A DNA stretch of 64,000 nucleotides from Euptelea pleiosperma. Taxonomy: Eukaryota; Streptophyta; Magnoliopsida; Ranunculales; Eupteleaceae. Position numbers and translations under genes: made by a program. The stretch covers positions 16,989,190-17,053,189 of the forward strand of contig CM068553.1 in the NCBI GenBank assembly GCA_035048495.1. Reading direction: 5' to 3'. Under the pieces are notes generated by a model. It ran no database searches, was not told the origin of the DNA, and was given only the letters and a program-made list of their open reading frames with translations. Shown one piece after another: positions 11,464 through 26,400 of this stretch (the stretch's first letter is position 1; each line of letters opens with the position of its first letter).

Positions 11464-14400
11464 CTATTCACACAAATGCAAGCAATAGTCAACTGCTTAA
11501 GATAAAATTCCAAAGTATAATAGAAACACCATTGAGAATCATAAAGACGATAAATACCATCAAGAAAAAAGGATATAATTGAACAAAGCACAGTAAATGA
11601 ATAAAATACTTACATTACAATGGAGGATATGCAGAAGCATGCTAAGCCAATGGAGAAGTGAATGAACATGGTTGGCCAGAAGTTTTCCCGATCTAAGAAT
11701 ATTCTCTCGGAAATGAGTGTGGTGACACTAGAAAGAAGCAAAACTATCCAACCTGAAGGCAAGCAACGGTGGAAAGCAAAAAAGGGAGAACCCTGTGGAG
11801 AGACAAAATAGACCAAACCTAAGCCCCAAATGAACATCAAAACCATGTGAGTTTCACATATTCAAATATGAGAAGAACTACCCAAAATCAGACTAAACTA
11901 CAGTTTAGATAGCATATTATGGTGAAGCAATGGACATGAGTTAATTACGTACCTGAAAATACCGCTTGATGAATACTGCAGAGTAAATAATCCTCAAAAG
12001 CATATCTTTAGTGGCAGTTAAGAAACAAGAGACAATGCTTTTAATCTTCAGTGAAGTACTAGATGGAAAACTTTTATAGTATACTGAGATTACTCTGCGA
12101 CCATTTGTGAGGAAATACAGCATGGGGATGCACTCCATCATGTGTGACCATGGATAATCATCCATGGTAGGGCACCGGCCCATGCTTTCAGTTCTTTCTT
12201 TGATAAAAATACTCAAGTAGGGCCATTGTTAGCCAAAAATGATATGTCAAAAAGAAAGGTAATAAGGAAATTTTGGGATATGTTTTGGCTAAAAAACATA
12301 AAAAAAAAATGTTAAAAAACTGCAAAACCAAAAATATTTTGGATGAATAGTTTGAGTTTCACACTGTTTTTGGCTAAAAAAACAAAGCAAAAATAGAAAA
12401 CATGTATGTGCAAACACCAATTGATCCAAGAGGGGCGTACTTCCAACAGAGATCAAGTGATCAACCACGTTACTATTATCTAAGTTGAAAAGTCTCCGTC
12501 TCAGGATGCCATGTATAAGTTAGAGAAATTCATAATCTCCATGATTGTTAAAAATATAATGATAAAGGAGAAAGAAAAGCCATAAACCCATTTCAATAGC
12601 TTCAACAATCAAGACAACAAAAACAAACAAAGCCCAACAGTCTTGCAATAACAGAAAAATTAGCCTTCAAACCTTCTCAGCACCCCCACCCCCTAAAAAC
12701 TTCTTCGGAGCAGCAGGTTAGAAGGATTTCGGGCTTGTCACCTCCGGAAGAAAGGAAAAAAGGAAAAGAATGATTTTTCTTTTCTCATTTACAATTAGGA
12801 AAATGCTCAATTTTCCCATGTTTCAATAATAAAAAAACATTTAATACTCTCTCTAAAACGTGTTTTCCCATATTAAAAAAATCGTGTTTTCTTCTTGTAG
12901 GAAGTTCTAAATGAAGTTAAGAATTTTTAAACATTGAAAATTCGATCGTTTCTTTTTTCTTTGGAAAAAAAAGTCCATATAAACAAGGTTTGATTAACAA
13001 TGGTTAGAACAGGACGGAAAGAAGCCATCCTCCCCTTTTCATGCTATAAACATTTTTTTTGATAAGTTAAGATAAGAAGAGGGGAAACAATACAAAGGAC
13101 CTCACGATGAGGACTGAGAAAAGAAAAAGACAAACACTGTAAACACTGCACACACACAATGGAGTTGAGATTGAATAATAGATGGATATGATCCAAATAT
13201 CCAATTTATGGAAATTTTCTGGACCATCCACCATAAATTCTCAGATTGAAAAAAAAAATGTGATACACTGTAACAAAACCAAGAACATGTTTGTCAGTGT
13301 ACGACACCAATGCGAAGTGAGATGCACTAACCCCCACAAAGCTGATATGCGAATATGTCTGTTCAGTTTATTCAATATATCAAGAATATGTTTTTAAAAT
13401 ACATTAGTTCATCTTATGCATATATTAAAGAAAGAATGTATTTAAATAAGCAGATACATGTTAAAAGCTTATAACCAATATATAGATAATAGCTAAAAAC
13501 AAAATATTTGAATAAAATTATATTTGTTTTAAAAAAGTGTCAGCATGTGTCTGGCACTTGAATACGTCATGGCAAATTCTGAAAATGGAGTGCCCTTGTT
13601 ACAAAGGATACACTAGATGGTTAGATAATCTGATCAGGTCAATTTTGGACTAGGAAATATTTCAGGTTAGACGCAATAAATGGTGGTCTCAAACCCCTTG
13701 TATATGAATGACATACATTTACTGCATAGATAGGAAGAATCACTGCCTCGCATCCTCACATACCTTGTCAACTAATCTTGATAAACAAAATAAGAGAAAA
13801 GCTAAAGTCTGCCACGATATTTGGTGAAATTCCAGTGGTGTTCTTATCAGGAGCTAATACATAAAAATGACACAGTAACACCACCAAATAAAAAAAAAAT
13901 CAGATAGCGGCTACAAGTTATCGAAATATGTTTAAAGATAATATTGAGAAATGAAAAATATTTGGTGAATAGTATCTGCAAAATCATATTTCTTTTTACT
14001 AAACTGTGTAGAAAATGGAATGCAGAAATAAGTTTATTTTTATCCAAAGCTCACACAAATAGAATAAGAAATTTCCACATGTAAAATGGATACTTAATGA
14101 ATTAGCAGCAATTAACCCAATTGCACCGGCTGATCGAATCAGCAGGACATTCAATACTATGTATATCCCAGAGAATATGAGCAAGGAATCATTTGAATGC
14201 TTGAGTTGGTTCTCGGACGCCACTGCATGTAGAAATGCTTCAGATGTTCCTGAAGCATAATCAGGGGAGTAAAAACTTATTTCCCGCACAAACATTATTT
14301 AAAGGTGTAGTATTAAACAGTGTCCATTACATTGATACCATATCTCAAGGGGGGGGGGTGGGGGTGATAAATCATCCATGTTACTCTTCATTAGTTTAAT

Positions 14401-17400
14401 GCATAAAATGTTTTACACACATAAACATACAAATATTCTGGCAGCATTCATCAATAAAATAAAGGACGAAGGTTTACTAACCATTCATAGCCAAAACAAT
14501 GACATAAAGGCAATAATAACGGAGGGCAGTGGGGGCTTCTCCATCACTCCATTTCCTACCATACAACACTCTAATAAGAGCATAAGAGTAGCTCGGGCCA
14601 AATGCCATGACCACAAGACCTACAGGAAACACAGTTGGAATTAATACCGGAAAGAAAAACAAGTTTAAGGATGCTAGTGAATGATAAGCAGGGCATCGGT
14701 TAATCAAGATTAATAATAGGCAGAGCACAGGTACTGCACCACTAGAATGCATATACACTCAATATATATACAGCATTCAAGTACTAGCCCCTCGGAAATA
14801 GGGCCAATTACCCCCCAATAGTTTGTGAAATCACTAAGACCCCCCTTGACCTTGGTAAACGTCATTGACTTACATAAACATAAGACACCATTGAAGCTCA
14901 TCAACCAACCAGCGATTCCTTATTGAAAAGAACAAAATACCCTCAGAAAACTCACTTTTTTTCTTCTTGTGGAGTATTGTAAGAGGTATACAAAATGAGG
15001 ACTGTAAGTTTTCTGGGGGTATTTTGGTCTCTAAAAGGAGTCGATGGTGGTGGTTTGATGGGGGTTCAAAAGTGCGTTATGTTTCCATGAGTCAATGAGA
15101 TTGACCAATGATCAAAGTGGGTTACTAAATTTGCAAAGTACACGGGGTCTTAGTAATTGGCCCTGTCTCCCACCAAGAGGGGGGTGGGGTGTTAATACTA
15201 AACTGCCCATACAAGGCATTTAGAGAGTAATACTAAAATACCCATATATGAGGCATTTTAGTATTCACATATTTGTGAAATGTTACACCATGTTTATGTT
15301 TATTTTTGTCTGATCAGTATAAATTTCAGCTGTAGCCCATGGACTAAATGGTCCAGACTAATACATAGGGCAGAGTGCAGATATTGTCATACCATCAGAA
15401 CATTTGTATTATCACAGATACAAAAATCTAACCCTACAGGCTACAGCATATAAAAAACTACATTCGTCCAAGTGCATGTGGATTCTTTAATCATAAGAAG
15501 ATACATAAATAATGTGTAGAATTGTATCTGACTTATATGGTCCTCTTTTTTCAATGGCATTGCATGTATATAAGATCTTTCATTTGCTCCTATAGAGTAG
15601 CAAGATAGCAATTGTGTGAGTTTCCCAAAAAGTTAGGCTTTTTCCTTTCTAAATTTTCTTATTTTTCAGTAAGGATACCCTTTATGAGCATTGTGAACCA
15701 CCAACTTCAAAGCTCGTAGACAAAGAACATAATAGCCAACTGTTTTTGTATGTGGGCATATCACATGTTACTTGGGATTCTTTAGTCCCAACTCAAAGAA
15801 GATTTATCACAAGTCAGTTGAGAATCCTCCAGTGCGCAACTGAAGGAACACTCCATTATATGTAGGGAAATATAAGCCAACAAGTAGCAAACTGTGTTAC
15901 AAAGGTACAGATATGGGTGTTGATTATGGCACAGGCATAGTTAGCAATTCTGCATACGGCAAAGGTTCGGAGTGGGAGAACGGAGTATGGCAAAGAGATG
16001 GAGAGGGATAAATACGTGTTTAATACGGTATTGTTTCGAAAAATCGGATAAAAAAATTCAGCAGCAAAACAAGGTAGCCACTAAGTCATAGGATTCCAAA
16101 TGAGACAGACATATGCACTCCCTGAAATCAAGTCAACTTGCTACGAAGCACCCCTCAAATTCCATTCTCAATTAAATCAGTAAAACACAACTTGATCCCG
16201 CAACCAAACACCAACCATGCCAATGCCACAAAAAAGACACATTTAACTTGGACAAGTAGCAGATGCAGACAAGCATTCCCAGGTAAACAATTAAGGCAGT
16301 TGTGAATGTAGCGCCTTGATTTCAAAAAAATTCACTCAGATGCAAATAAGGAAGATATCATAAGAGGAACCCTTGATAACACCAAGAGCACAAATCCTCC
16401 TTGCAATTGTTTTACAGAACGGAAAGGCAAAGGAGAATTAGATAGGCTCGCACAAAATCATATCCCATACTGTAGCAGAAAAAACAGCTCTCTTATTATT
16501 TACTACCAAAAAGCAAAATATAAAGGGGGAGGGGGCAGGGGGCAGGGGGCAGGGGAGAAGACAGAGAACATAAGGTCTCGATCTGTCATTCATCTATTCA
16601 GATCAAAAATCCCAGTGATCTGTCTAAAGCAGGTACTTCTCAAGATCCAAAGGCACAAAAAAAAATATCCACCAAAACAAGAAATTATCAGAGCAAGAAT
16701 CCACGTGAAGAATCAAAAACATGATCTAGATTCAAAAACACATAAAAAATGAAACATAACTAAAGATCGGAAACATTGAACCTACAAATCACTAGCATTT
16801 CCACCATAAATAAGAAGAAGAACAAAAATCTCTCCATTGATCAACATTTCCACTCGAGTTGGCACAATTCTACAAAGAATCAAAGCTCTAAACCCTAGCA
16901 ACCGAAATCTAGCAATTTTCTAGGGTTTAAAGATGAAAAAGCAAGAATCAAAGATCATAGAGAAGAAACAGAGAGACGGAAAGGAATTTACCGTCGCCAT
17001 CGTTATCGAAAAGCTTCTTTTAACTCTGAGATTTGCTATTCTGTGAGTTGTTCCACCATTTTTGTCTATTTTCTCAAGCAGAAACAAAAACCAGTGGGAG
17101 AGAGAGATGCCTTTTGCTTTTTTGTATTAGGTATTGCCGCTGGAGACGATGGGGGAGAGAGAGCGGAGAGTGAAGGGTGGGTACCGTGGGGTAGGGTATG
17201 GTGGGGACGAAGAAATCGATTAGGATTAGGATTTTTTAGTTTTTTCTCGCTTTGTTTTTATTCTAGCCGAATAAAAGGGACGAATTCAACGCATATACAT
17301 TTAAAATGGGTTTTATTCATAAAACCTTAAAAATCCCGAATTTTACCCTTTTTTTAATTTTATACGGCCGTTTAATATGTTTCGTAAAAAAAATCACGTA

Positions 17401-20400
17401 TTAAACACGAATAAAACTCGAATTTACTAACTAGGGGCATGTGTACTAGTACAATAATTCTCAGTCTCAAATATGACAACCTCCAAAAACTAAGTAAATG
17501 TGGATAAGGCTATTTATTTTTCTAACCAATCTTTAATATGACAAAAAGGGTTATACATAAGTCTTTTTGGATAAGTCATACATAAGTTACTCAGTAGAAA
17601 AAGGTAAAATGATGAGAATGATTTGTACTTTTTAAATTTGGTTTGGGTTTTATTATTTGTAACTCAGATGGTTCCTTGATTATAGCAGGTGGAGAGTCTG
17701 ACTGGGTAGGCTCAGCGAAAGCGGCAGAGGCAGAGGCGAAGGCAATCTTGACGGGTCTTGAGGAGGCTCGAGAAGCAGGTCTGGACAACATTTTGGTGGA
17801 GTCAGATGCAAAGACTCTTATTGATGTTCTTCGGTAGGGTTCTTCGGAGGCAGGTAGGTTTTCCTCTGTGACCTGTGCTGCTATCCTAGACTTTATTTCC
17901 TCCTTCTCAAACTTATCTATTATTTATTCTGGTTGTGTAACTAATCAGACAACTCATACTATTGTTGCCCGTCGGGCACGGACCTTTTCTTCCCCCTTAA
18001 GGTAGACTAGGATGCCACCTCTTTGGCTTCGCGAAGCCATTGAGGCCGACACCCATTAGTTCCACTCTCGGGTTTTGTAAGGTTTTCCTTTTTGGTGTGG
18101 TAATAGATTATTGATTGGCTTACAAAAAAAAATTACATTTTAATGTCCATGTGTGAGGTTAACCCCTTGAGCAAGGTAAAGGATGGAAACAGTACTTTTT
18201 TTATAAGTATAGAAACGATATCTTACGAGTGTCAATACCCAACATGTATATCCCATCCACAATGGCATGTTTAAGCAACTTAGGTTAAAAATGTATGGAA
18301 ACAAGTATGCTAGTAGGCTGCATTTTTTAATTATGTTGTATGGATTCTTTTAAATGGGTAAATTACCCATGTCAGACACGTATCGAATTCAGCAACTCCA
18401 CAGATTCTGGTGCAATGCTTCCAGATTTCTTTTCGTGTTTTCTTTCCTAACTTACAAGATATTAACATTTACCACAGTTTTTGAGTTCTAGCTTTTTCAG
18501 TTCAAGTTTTCTATGTAACAAATATAACAATACATATATGCATTCTCTTGTTTATAGGTATATGATACAAACCATAAGATATCCCATCACATTATCCATT
18601 AGTATTATTGTTATTGAATATAAAATATAAAATAATTTCTTTGTTCGTTTTTTCAGGGTTCACCATATCCAACACTCTATTTTGTGTTGGACGTTCCTGT
18701 ACCAATATCAATGCAACATAGATTTAAAATGCTCAACTGCATTTTGGTTTTCCGAAATAAAATAGATGCTTTCATTTCTTCAGGAGTAAAGGAAAAACAA
18801 ATCAAATGTAAGCCTAGAATTCAAGGATTTTAAGCAGGAGGCATCAAAGTCTCAATATATTTTACTTACCTGCTAAAAAAACAGAATATTGTAACTAAAT
18901 CATATATTTGTTTCCCCAATTACAGTTTATTTAATCAGAGAATCTTGATAAGAAATAATTCATTCTTCTATGGTTCTATTTGATGCAGTTGTCTTTCAAA
19001 GACTACCAAATATTGAAGTTTCACCTAGCTCTACATCTCATAATAACCTCAGCTATCAAATTCTGCGCGTTTCACTCATGTCCTTGATCTTCAAACAGCA
19101 TTAAGATTCTTGTTGCTAAAAGAAATACTCAAGAATGGAGTTCAAACAAAGAAAACTCGAGCAAGATTCTCTGTTCAGATAAATACCACATGCTCGAACA
19201 AACGAGCCAGTAGCTGATAGTAGAGCACGAAACTTGTAGAATAAAAACATAAGTTGGTTTCATAGATACCTCATCCACTTATAGTTATGAGGACATGGAT
19301 AGTCCAAACATGTCTTCACATGTATCTCAGTGTACAAAGAAGCATAAGTGAAACAGATTAGTGAATTTTCCTCTAGGACTAAAGTTGTCCATATCCAAAT
19401 CATGAAAAGTGTAACATAGGGCAGTTGATGAAAAATCTAGAGTGGTGCTTTTGCATTTAAGGAACGCGACTAATAATTTAATATTGCTAACAAGTAGTGA
19501 TCACATAATTGCCTTGGCTAGAGATGTGAAAAACCCTTATCCAGTAATGATATAAGCACAAGGGAGTTTAGAGATGAAGACAGTACGGGAACAACTATTG
19601 TATATCATTTTCGGGTTGGGTTTCAATTGGGCAGGCCTCAACGGTAAATCAGTAGGAAATTGGTATGTTAGACTGCTTTCCAACATTGAACACTGGATCA
19701 AAGGATCAATTCTATAAAAAGGTTCCAAGTGCTAATCACAACCTGGATGAAATGCATATGCACTTCTGCTCTACATCCAAAGACCAAGAGTTGGAAATAA
19801 ATAAAGAACATTAACCTGATCAGCTGCGTGTGTGGGATCTATAAAGTTCTGTTAATTGTTCATATCAATAGAATCTAAAACATATGTGCCACAGAAAAAT
19901 TAGTAGGCCTCTTGAGTTTCACCCTCCCAAAGTGTTCTTTTCTAAGATACAAAGATTTTCAACACTCTATTGACTTCTTACTGAAGCTCCAGACAATGGG
20001 AGGAGGCCATTTCTTACATGATTATAATAAGTTAAAAACACATTCAGGATTCTATTCCGACAGGGTGCTCAAGGTGAATCTTACAAAGAGTGAGGTGATT
20101 GGAGTAGGGGAAGTCCCCAATATCAGTGAGATGGCCGGTAGTTTGGGGTGCGGTACTGGGAAGCTACCTACGAAATACCTCGAACTGCCTCAGGGAGCTA
20201 AATACAAGGATAAGTCAGTGTGGACCCCTGTGATCGAAAGGATAGGATCGAGACTTGCTAGCTAGAAGACTAGATACTTGTCCAAAGGAGGTAGGATTAC
20301 CCTTATCAAGAGCACCCTGTCTAGCATGCCTATTCATTTCCTGTCATTATTTACCATCCCAGCTGCTATTGCCACCAGCCTGGAGAAGGTTATGAGGGGC

Positions 20401-23400
20401 TTTCTTTGGTCGGGTAAAGGAGACTGTCATAAGTTCCACTTGGTGCACTGGGATAAGATCTGTACACCTAAGGAGGAAGGGGGCCTCGGTTTCCGTCACT
20501 TTCGTGATATGAACACAGCTTTGCTTGGCAAGTGGCTGTGGAGATTTTGGGAGGAGGAGGATAGCATGTGGAAAGGAGTGATCGGGAGAAAGTATGGCCT
20601 ACTACCTAATGGGTTGGGTGGTCTCCGCGTTCAGTCTACTCATGGGGTTAGAATGTGGAGAGGGATCATGGGGTCTAGTGCTAAATTTGAAGAAGGTATT
20701 AACCATAAGGTGGGCAGAGGGGATAGGGTCAGATTTTGGGAAGACAAGTGGTGTGGGGAGAATTCGCTGAAAAAGGACTATCTTAGTTTATTCTCTATCT
20801 CAGAGTTGCAAGGGGCGTCGATCAGGGATTGCACTGTTATTGGGGAGGGGATCCGTTCGTGGAACTTGGGATTAAGAAGAAACCTCAATGATTGGGAGGT
20901 GGAGGGACTGGCTTCCCTAATTGATAGGATAGGGGTTAACCCTCGTCTAGGTGAGGTACCTAATGAAAGAATATGGAGGTCGGACCCCAAGGGTAAATTC
21001 TCAGTCAGCTCTTTTTTTTAGCTATTGCTCCCCGAGGATTATGGAGTCCTTTCCAGTCTCGATTGTGTGGGGATACCCTCTACCCTTTAAGGTGAAGTTC
21101 TTCGCGTGGACAGTTTACCATGATAAGATTTTGACCGTGGATCATCTTATCAGTTGGGGCATGATGATCCCTAACATGTGCACATTGTGCAAAGAAGAAG
21201 GAGAGCCGATGGACCATGTCCTCATCCACTGTTGCTTTTCCTATGCAGTGTGACAAACTTTCTTTGCCTTGTTCGAGCTTCCCTACGTCGTTCCACGGCA
21301 TGTGCGCGATCTGTTTATAGGGTGGGCGGAGGTATCTATGGTAGGTAAAGGCAAGCTGCTTTGGCATCTCTTACCCTTTGCGGTCTTTTGGGCGATTTGG
21401 AAGGAAAGGAACCGCATGATTTTTGAAGATGTAAATAAAGACTTGAGGGAGGTGATCTTGGAAGTAAAATCCCTCCTATACTTGTGGTCGTCGTGCTCCC
21501 CTCTTTTCAGAGGATGTTTCTTTGATTCTTTTGTGTTTAGATGGAACGAGCTGATTCGAGATCCTATTCCTCGTTTGAGTAGTTAGATCCCGTTCTCTTT
21601 GTAAAGTTGAGGGTTTTTTCCTGTTTATAATACATACACACTTATCACAAAAAAAGTTAAAAACACATTCAAATTCCAGCAAATGTATAGCTACAAACAA
21701 CGGAGGCCTTTCTCCTTGATAAATATATATGTAGGAAACTACAAGTCAGAACATGACACTCATGGGCGGTTTAACAAAATATGTGCCAATAACAAAAACT
21801 GCTTTTTTATACTTATCAAAAAAAAAAAACTGCTTTTTTATTTGGTACACTCTCTTTTTGGTATTCCAACTCTTGCTTGTTTTTGGCCCAAAGATGAAAT
21901 TCTTAATGATAGTTGGCTGTATTCAAGTGACAGATATAAACATCAAATGGGGGAAAGAAAAAAAAAAGGTTATCATGAGCAAGCCATAAAATTTATACAA
22001 TTCAAAGACGGAAAATTTGGAAAGTTTTAATTAGTCATATATATCCTTACCCAGTCACTTCTGTACTAGCTATCAAATCGTGAGACCACAATCAGTATCA
22101 TGAAATTTCATTTACTTACAAAACCAGCTGAGGCGTCATGGATATGTTCAAGCAATCTTTAGTTTTCCTTTTTTTCTTTTTAGTATTCCTAGAAATTCAA
22201 GTCAGCACATTTTTCTTAGAATCATCCGCACATACAGATAGAAATATTTGTGGCAGCATCATGGCAATTTTACATTCTGAAGTAGGGAAAGAATTAAATT
22301 TGCATAATTAAAAACAAAATGAATGAATTTAATATAATAATAAGCTAAATAGAAAGTCATACCAATCAACAGAACAAGCTTTAGGGCCTCTGTGAGGGAA
22401 CTCCCTAACTTCATGTTTCTATTAGGGTATTGTCCTGCCAAGAAAAAATAGATCAAACATTGACTCCCTGCAATGCATGGATCTTAAATGCACTTCTATG
22501 TTTGATGGCGAGAAGCTAAGAATTAGGTTAAAAACTTAAAACTAGGGATTGTTGATGAAAGAAGGAAACACTGACCAGCTAACACTGTGCATCTTCAGCA
22601 ACCAATTTGAAGAGAGGATTTGGGATGTAATACCATGATATAATAGTAAAAGACCTTAATGCACTTAATTAGACTACATAACAAAAAGAAAGTGCACCAA
22701 TAACTTCTGACAAACCACTATTATCTGAAGACAATAACATTTCTGGACTAAAAGGTACTTCTAACAGCATATTTAGTGAATACATTATCATTAAGCAACA
22801 CTCATATCCCTTGGAGTATAATAACTTCTTGGCCTGTGATACTGATTGGAAGATATAGAAGGAAGAAGAAGATAAGTGAGAAGTAAAGAAACGAATAACA
22901 TAAATCCACTAACAAAGTCTTATGTTGCAACCATCATAGATAGGAGAGAATTAATGTTCAGAGAGTCGCACTACTTCCTCTTCTCATGGCAACATAAGGC
23001 CACATACAATGCCTTTTGCAACTAAATCGGGAGAGAATTAATGTTTAGAGCGTTAGATGACTCTGTCGTCCCTTCATAAGGTACAACCACTTACAAAGTC
23101 TAGTTTTTGCAAATAATAAATGGCACAATATATACCACAACGGAAAAAAACAGGACATGAAAATTTGTAGAGCCTTAATACACAAGTACCAAGGGAAAGA
23201 AGTCCTATTAACACACACACAGTACAGAAAATATTTGGCAGATCTTTTGTATTCAACAACCAATCAAGAGAAACCAGAAAAGGAAAGAAATAAACCTGAT
23301 GCAAACCTTGCAAATGTTGCATAGGAACTTTCTTCGAAAGGAAGAAACACCAATCTCACAACTAAACTACCTGAAAATGCAATTTGAATATTCATTTAAG

Positions 23401-26400
23401 CATAGTACAAAAATAACAGCTAGAAAATACCATATGAAAATCAATAACATCACTTCAAGTAAACTAAGCACCGCTATGGTGACCAGAAATTTAGAAGGTT
23501 CACATGCCTAATTTGTCTACAAGTCCATATACAGCTTGGTTATATGGAGTGTCTAACCATACTAGAACCATCTTTTCTCCTTCTTGAAGGACCAATTTCC
23601 GGAAGGATTGGCGGGTGAACAACATGCACATATGTGAAAGCTGCCTATCATAATCCATCAAATTTCCTATTCTGCATTGAAAAATACATGTCAATTAATA
23701 ATACATCTCAAATTACAAAAACCGAATAAGAACACAGCAATATGCCAAAGATAAGAAGAGTGTTGGAGGTCGACGGCAAGGAATTGAAGAAGCTTTTGCA
23801 GTTTTAAGGTGTTGAAGAAGAGTTGTTGGGTTTCGATTGTTCTTTCTCATTGGCTGTCTAGTTAGTGTGAGAAGTGTAGTATTGGGTTTCTCTATTTGTG
23901 ATTAAAATGGCTGAGTTGAAAAGTGTGGATTTGGAAAGATAACAAAGAGATGCTTTCTGTTTTTTATATTCTTTCATGTCCTCCCAGGTGCCAATCATGC
24001 GATTTCAGTCCATGATTCACAAATCTATGCAACTTCACAAATCTCAAGGTTTGTGTAATTATTGCATTGAAATGGATAGGGGTGCGAAAGTCCAAACGGG
24101 TGCGGAATGCCCAATTCGGTGAACATTGAAAAATAGGATTCATGGACTTGGCAGCATACTTCAAATAATGTAAAACAAAGTAGAAGTTATTTCTATGACA
24201 ATGAGGATGGTAGTGGTTAATGTGATATAATGCATAGATGTAATGTTATATTTGTTTCATAGATAACTTCAATTGTAAAAGGTAGAACTCATATCCTATG
24301 GCAAGCGTTAATTAGTATCTTGCAAGTAACAAAAGAAAAACAGTGGAAGTGTTGTTGTGAACTAGATTGTCACCAAAAGTGTAAGATTGAGAGAGAGAGT
24401 TGAGAGCGTGGTTTCAAGTTTCGACCGAAACCAAAACGTTTCGGTCGACAACGAAACTATCTTGGTTTCGTCCAAAACCGACCAAAACCAAATTTCACAG
24501 TACAAGTGTTTCAGTTAGTTTCGGAGTGAAACCACCGAAACGTTTCGGTTTCGGCCATGGACAAAACTAAAACGAAACTGATGACTTTGAACCATGGTTG
24601 AGAGATTAGAAAGAGAAGAAGAAGAGTAGGGTTTGGAGAGAGAATGGAGAGATTGAACTTATTGTTCAAGGGTCGGGCTCCAGTTATCGCCCTAAAATGA
24701 CAGGCTTTGGTTACAGGACACAATATGAGCTACATGGAACACTATTAGAGGACTCTGACTGTATGGATGTTTGTCCAATCCCTAGGTGGACCTACAAACC
24801 AAAAATCAGCCTGATTAGTGATTTATAGGCATTGGTTGTACCTCAAATATTGCTCAAATTCCCACAGTTGAGATTAACCAAAGAAAATAAGTCCAATCCA
24901 ACGCCTATAAATCACTAATCAGGCTGATTTTTGGTTTGAGGTCCACTTTGGGATTGGCCAAACATCCATACGGTCAGATTCCTCTAAGAGTGTGCCACAT
25001 GGCTCATATTGTGACCTGTAACCGGAGCCTGTCATTTTAGGGCAGTAACTGGAGCCTGAGCCATTGTTCAATCTCCTCTCAAGTTATATATATATATATG
25101 ATGGGGAAGACCCCTTGTACAAGTACAATACCAAGAGTGGTGGATTAAGTGGGGGATCCACGAACTAAGAAAAGAGAGTTCGTGAGTTAAGTGGGTGGGA
25201 CCCACACTTAACCCCCAAACATAAGGACATGTCCTCCCCACAAGGGCAGTGGGACGTAGCCGACTATGTGCACCCCCACGTGGGGCCCACAATCCAACAA
25301 GTGCCACACTGACCTCCGTATGTATCTATCGCTCCGACATGTCTGACATGGGTCTTTCACTAGTTTAAGAGAATTCATGCAACATAACTGTAGTTGCAGT
25401 CTTGAGAAATTCTGCAAATGCCTCTTCACTCCTGTATTACTGCTCTACTATTTAGTGAAATTGCACTAAATCATTTCAGAAGCTCGGAAACACATCGAGC
25501 ATGACAGGAACAATTTATGCATACTTAGTGAGCCTTGTTAGTCAATTTGTGCATATTTCCATGGACTATGCATTTCGTGGATACTTAGGAATTTGAAGTT
25601 ATCACTAGGGGTGTCAACGGGTCGGTTCCGGTTCGGTTCCTAAGGTGACCAGAACCGGAACAAACGGTTCCGGTTCTTATCGGTTCGGGTACTTATCGGT
25701 TCCGGTTCTCAAAGTGATGGTACCAGAACCGGAACCGTTTATGTAGTTTTTGTCGGTTCCGGTTCCGGTTTCAGGTATAACGGGTCCAATCTTGGTAATA
25801 TGAGAATTTTTACACTATATTTATATATTGGTTCCGGTTCTTATCGGTTCGGTTCCGGTTCTTATCGGTTTCGGTTCCATATTAGAGTACCGGAACCGTA
25901 ACCATTAGTTTCCGGTTCGGTTCCAGTTCTTTTTAATCGGTTCCCAAAAATGTGGTACCGGAACCGATGTTTTCGGTTTCGGTTCCGGTTCGGTTCCGGT
26001 TAAATCGGGTAAAATTGACACCCCTAGTTATCACCCAACAAAGACATTATGTTTTATCATCTGGTCATCTTGATATATCCTCCTATTATGAAGATCGTAT
26101 AAGTTCTTATATGGATCACCATTCCACCTTCAGCTACAGTACATTCTTTGGGTAACAACATTACATATAGAAGAACAAGAAATAGGTTCTAGCTGCAAGA
26201 TCTAGTAGAGAGGCTGAGTAGCATGAGATGGCACATGGCAACTGCACGTCCTTATTACTAAAGATTACTTACAGAGGAGTTTGCCTTCAAGGTCAATTTA
26301 GCCTGGAAGCTACATTGTGATAATCAGGCTGATACCCATATACATTCCAACCCAGTGTACTAGGAACGGATTAAGTGTATCAAAGTTGATTATCAGTTCA

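Noticed and set aside
15815..15860. Copia reverse-transcriptase fragment (TEGTLHYM)
   Set aside because: Too short and without neighbouring domains to distinguish from chance.
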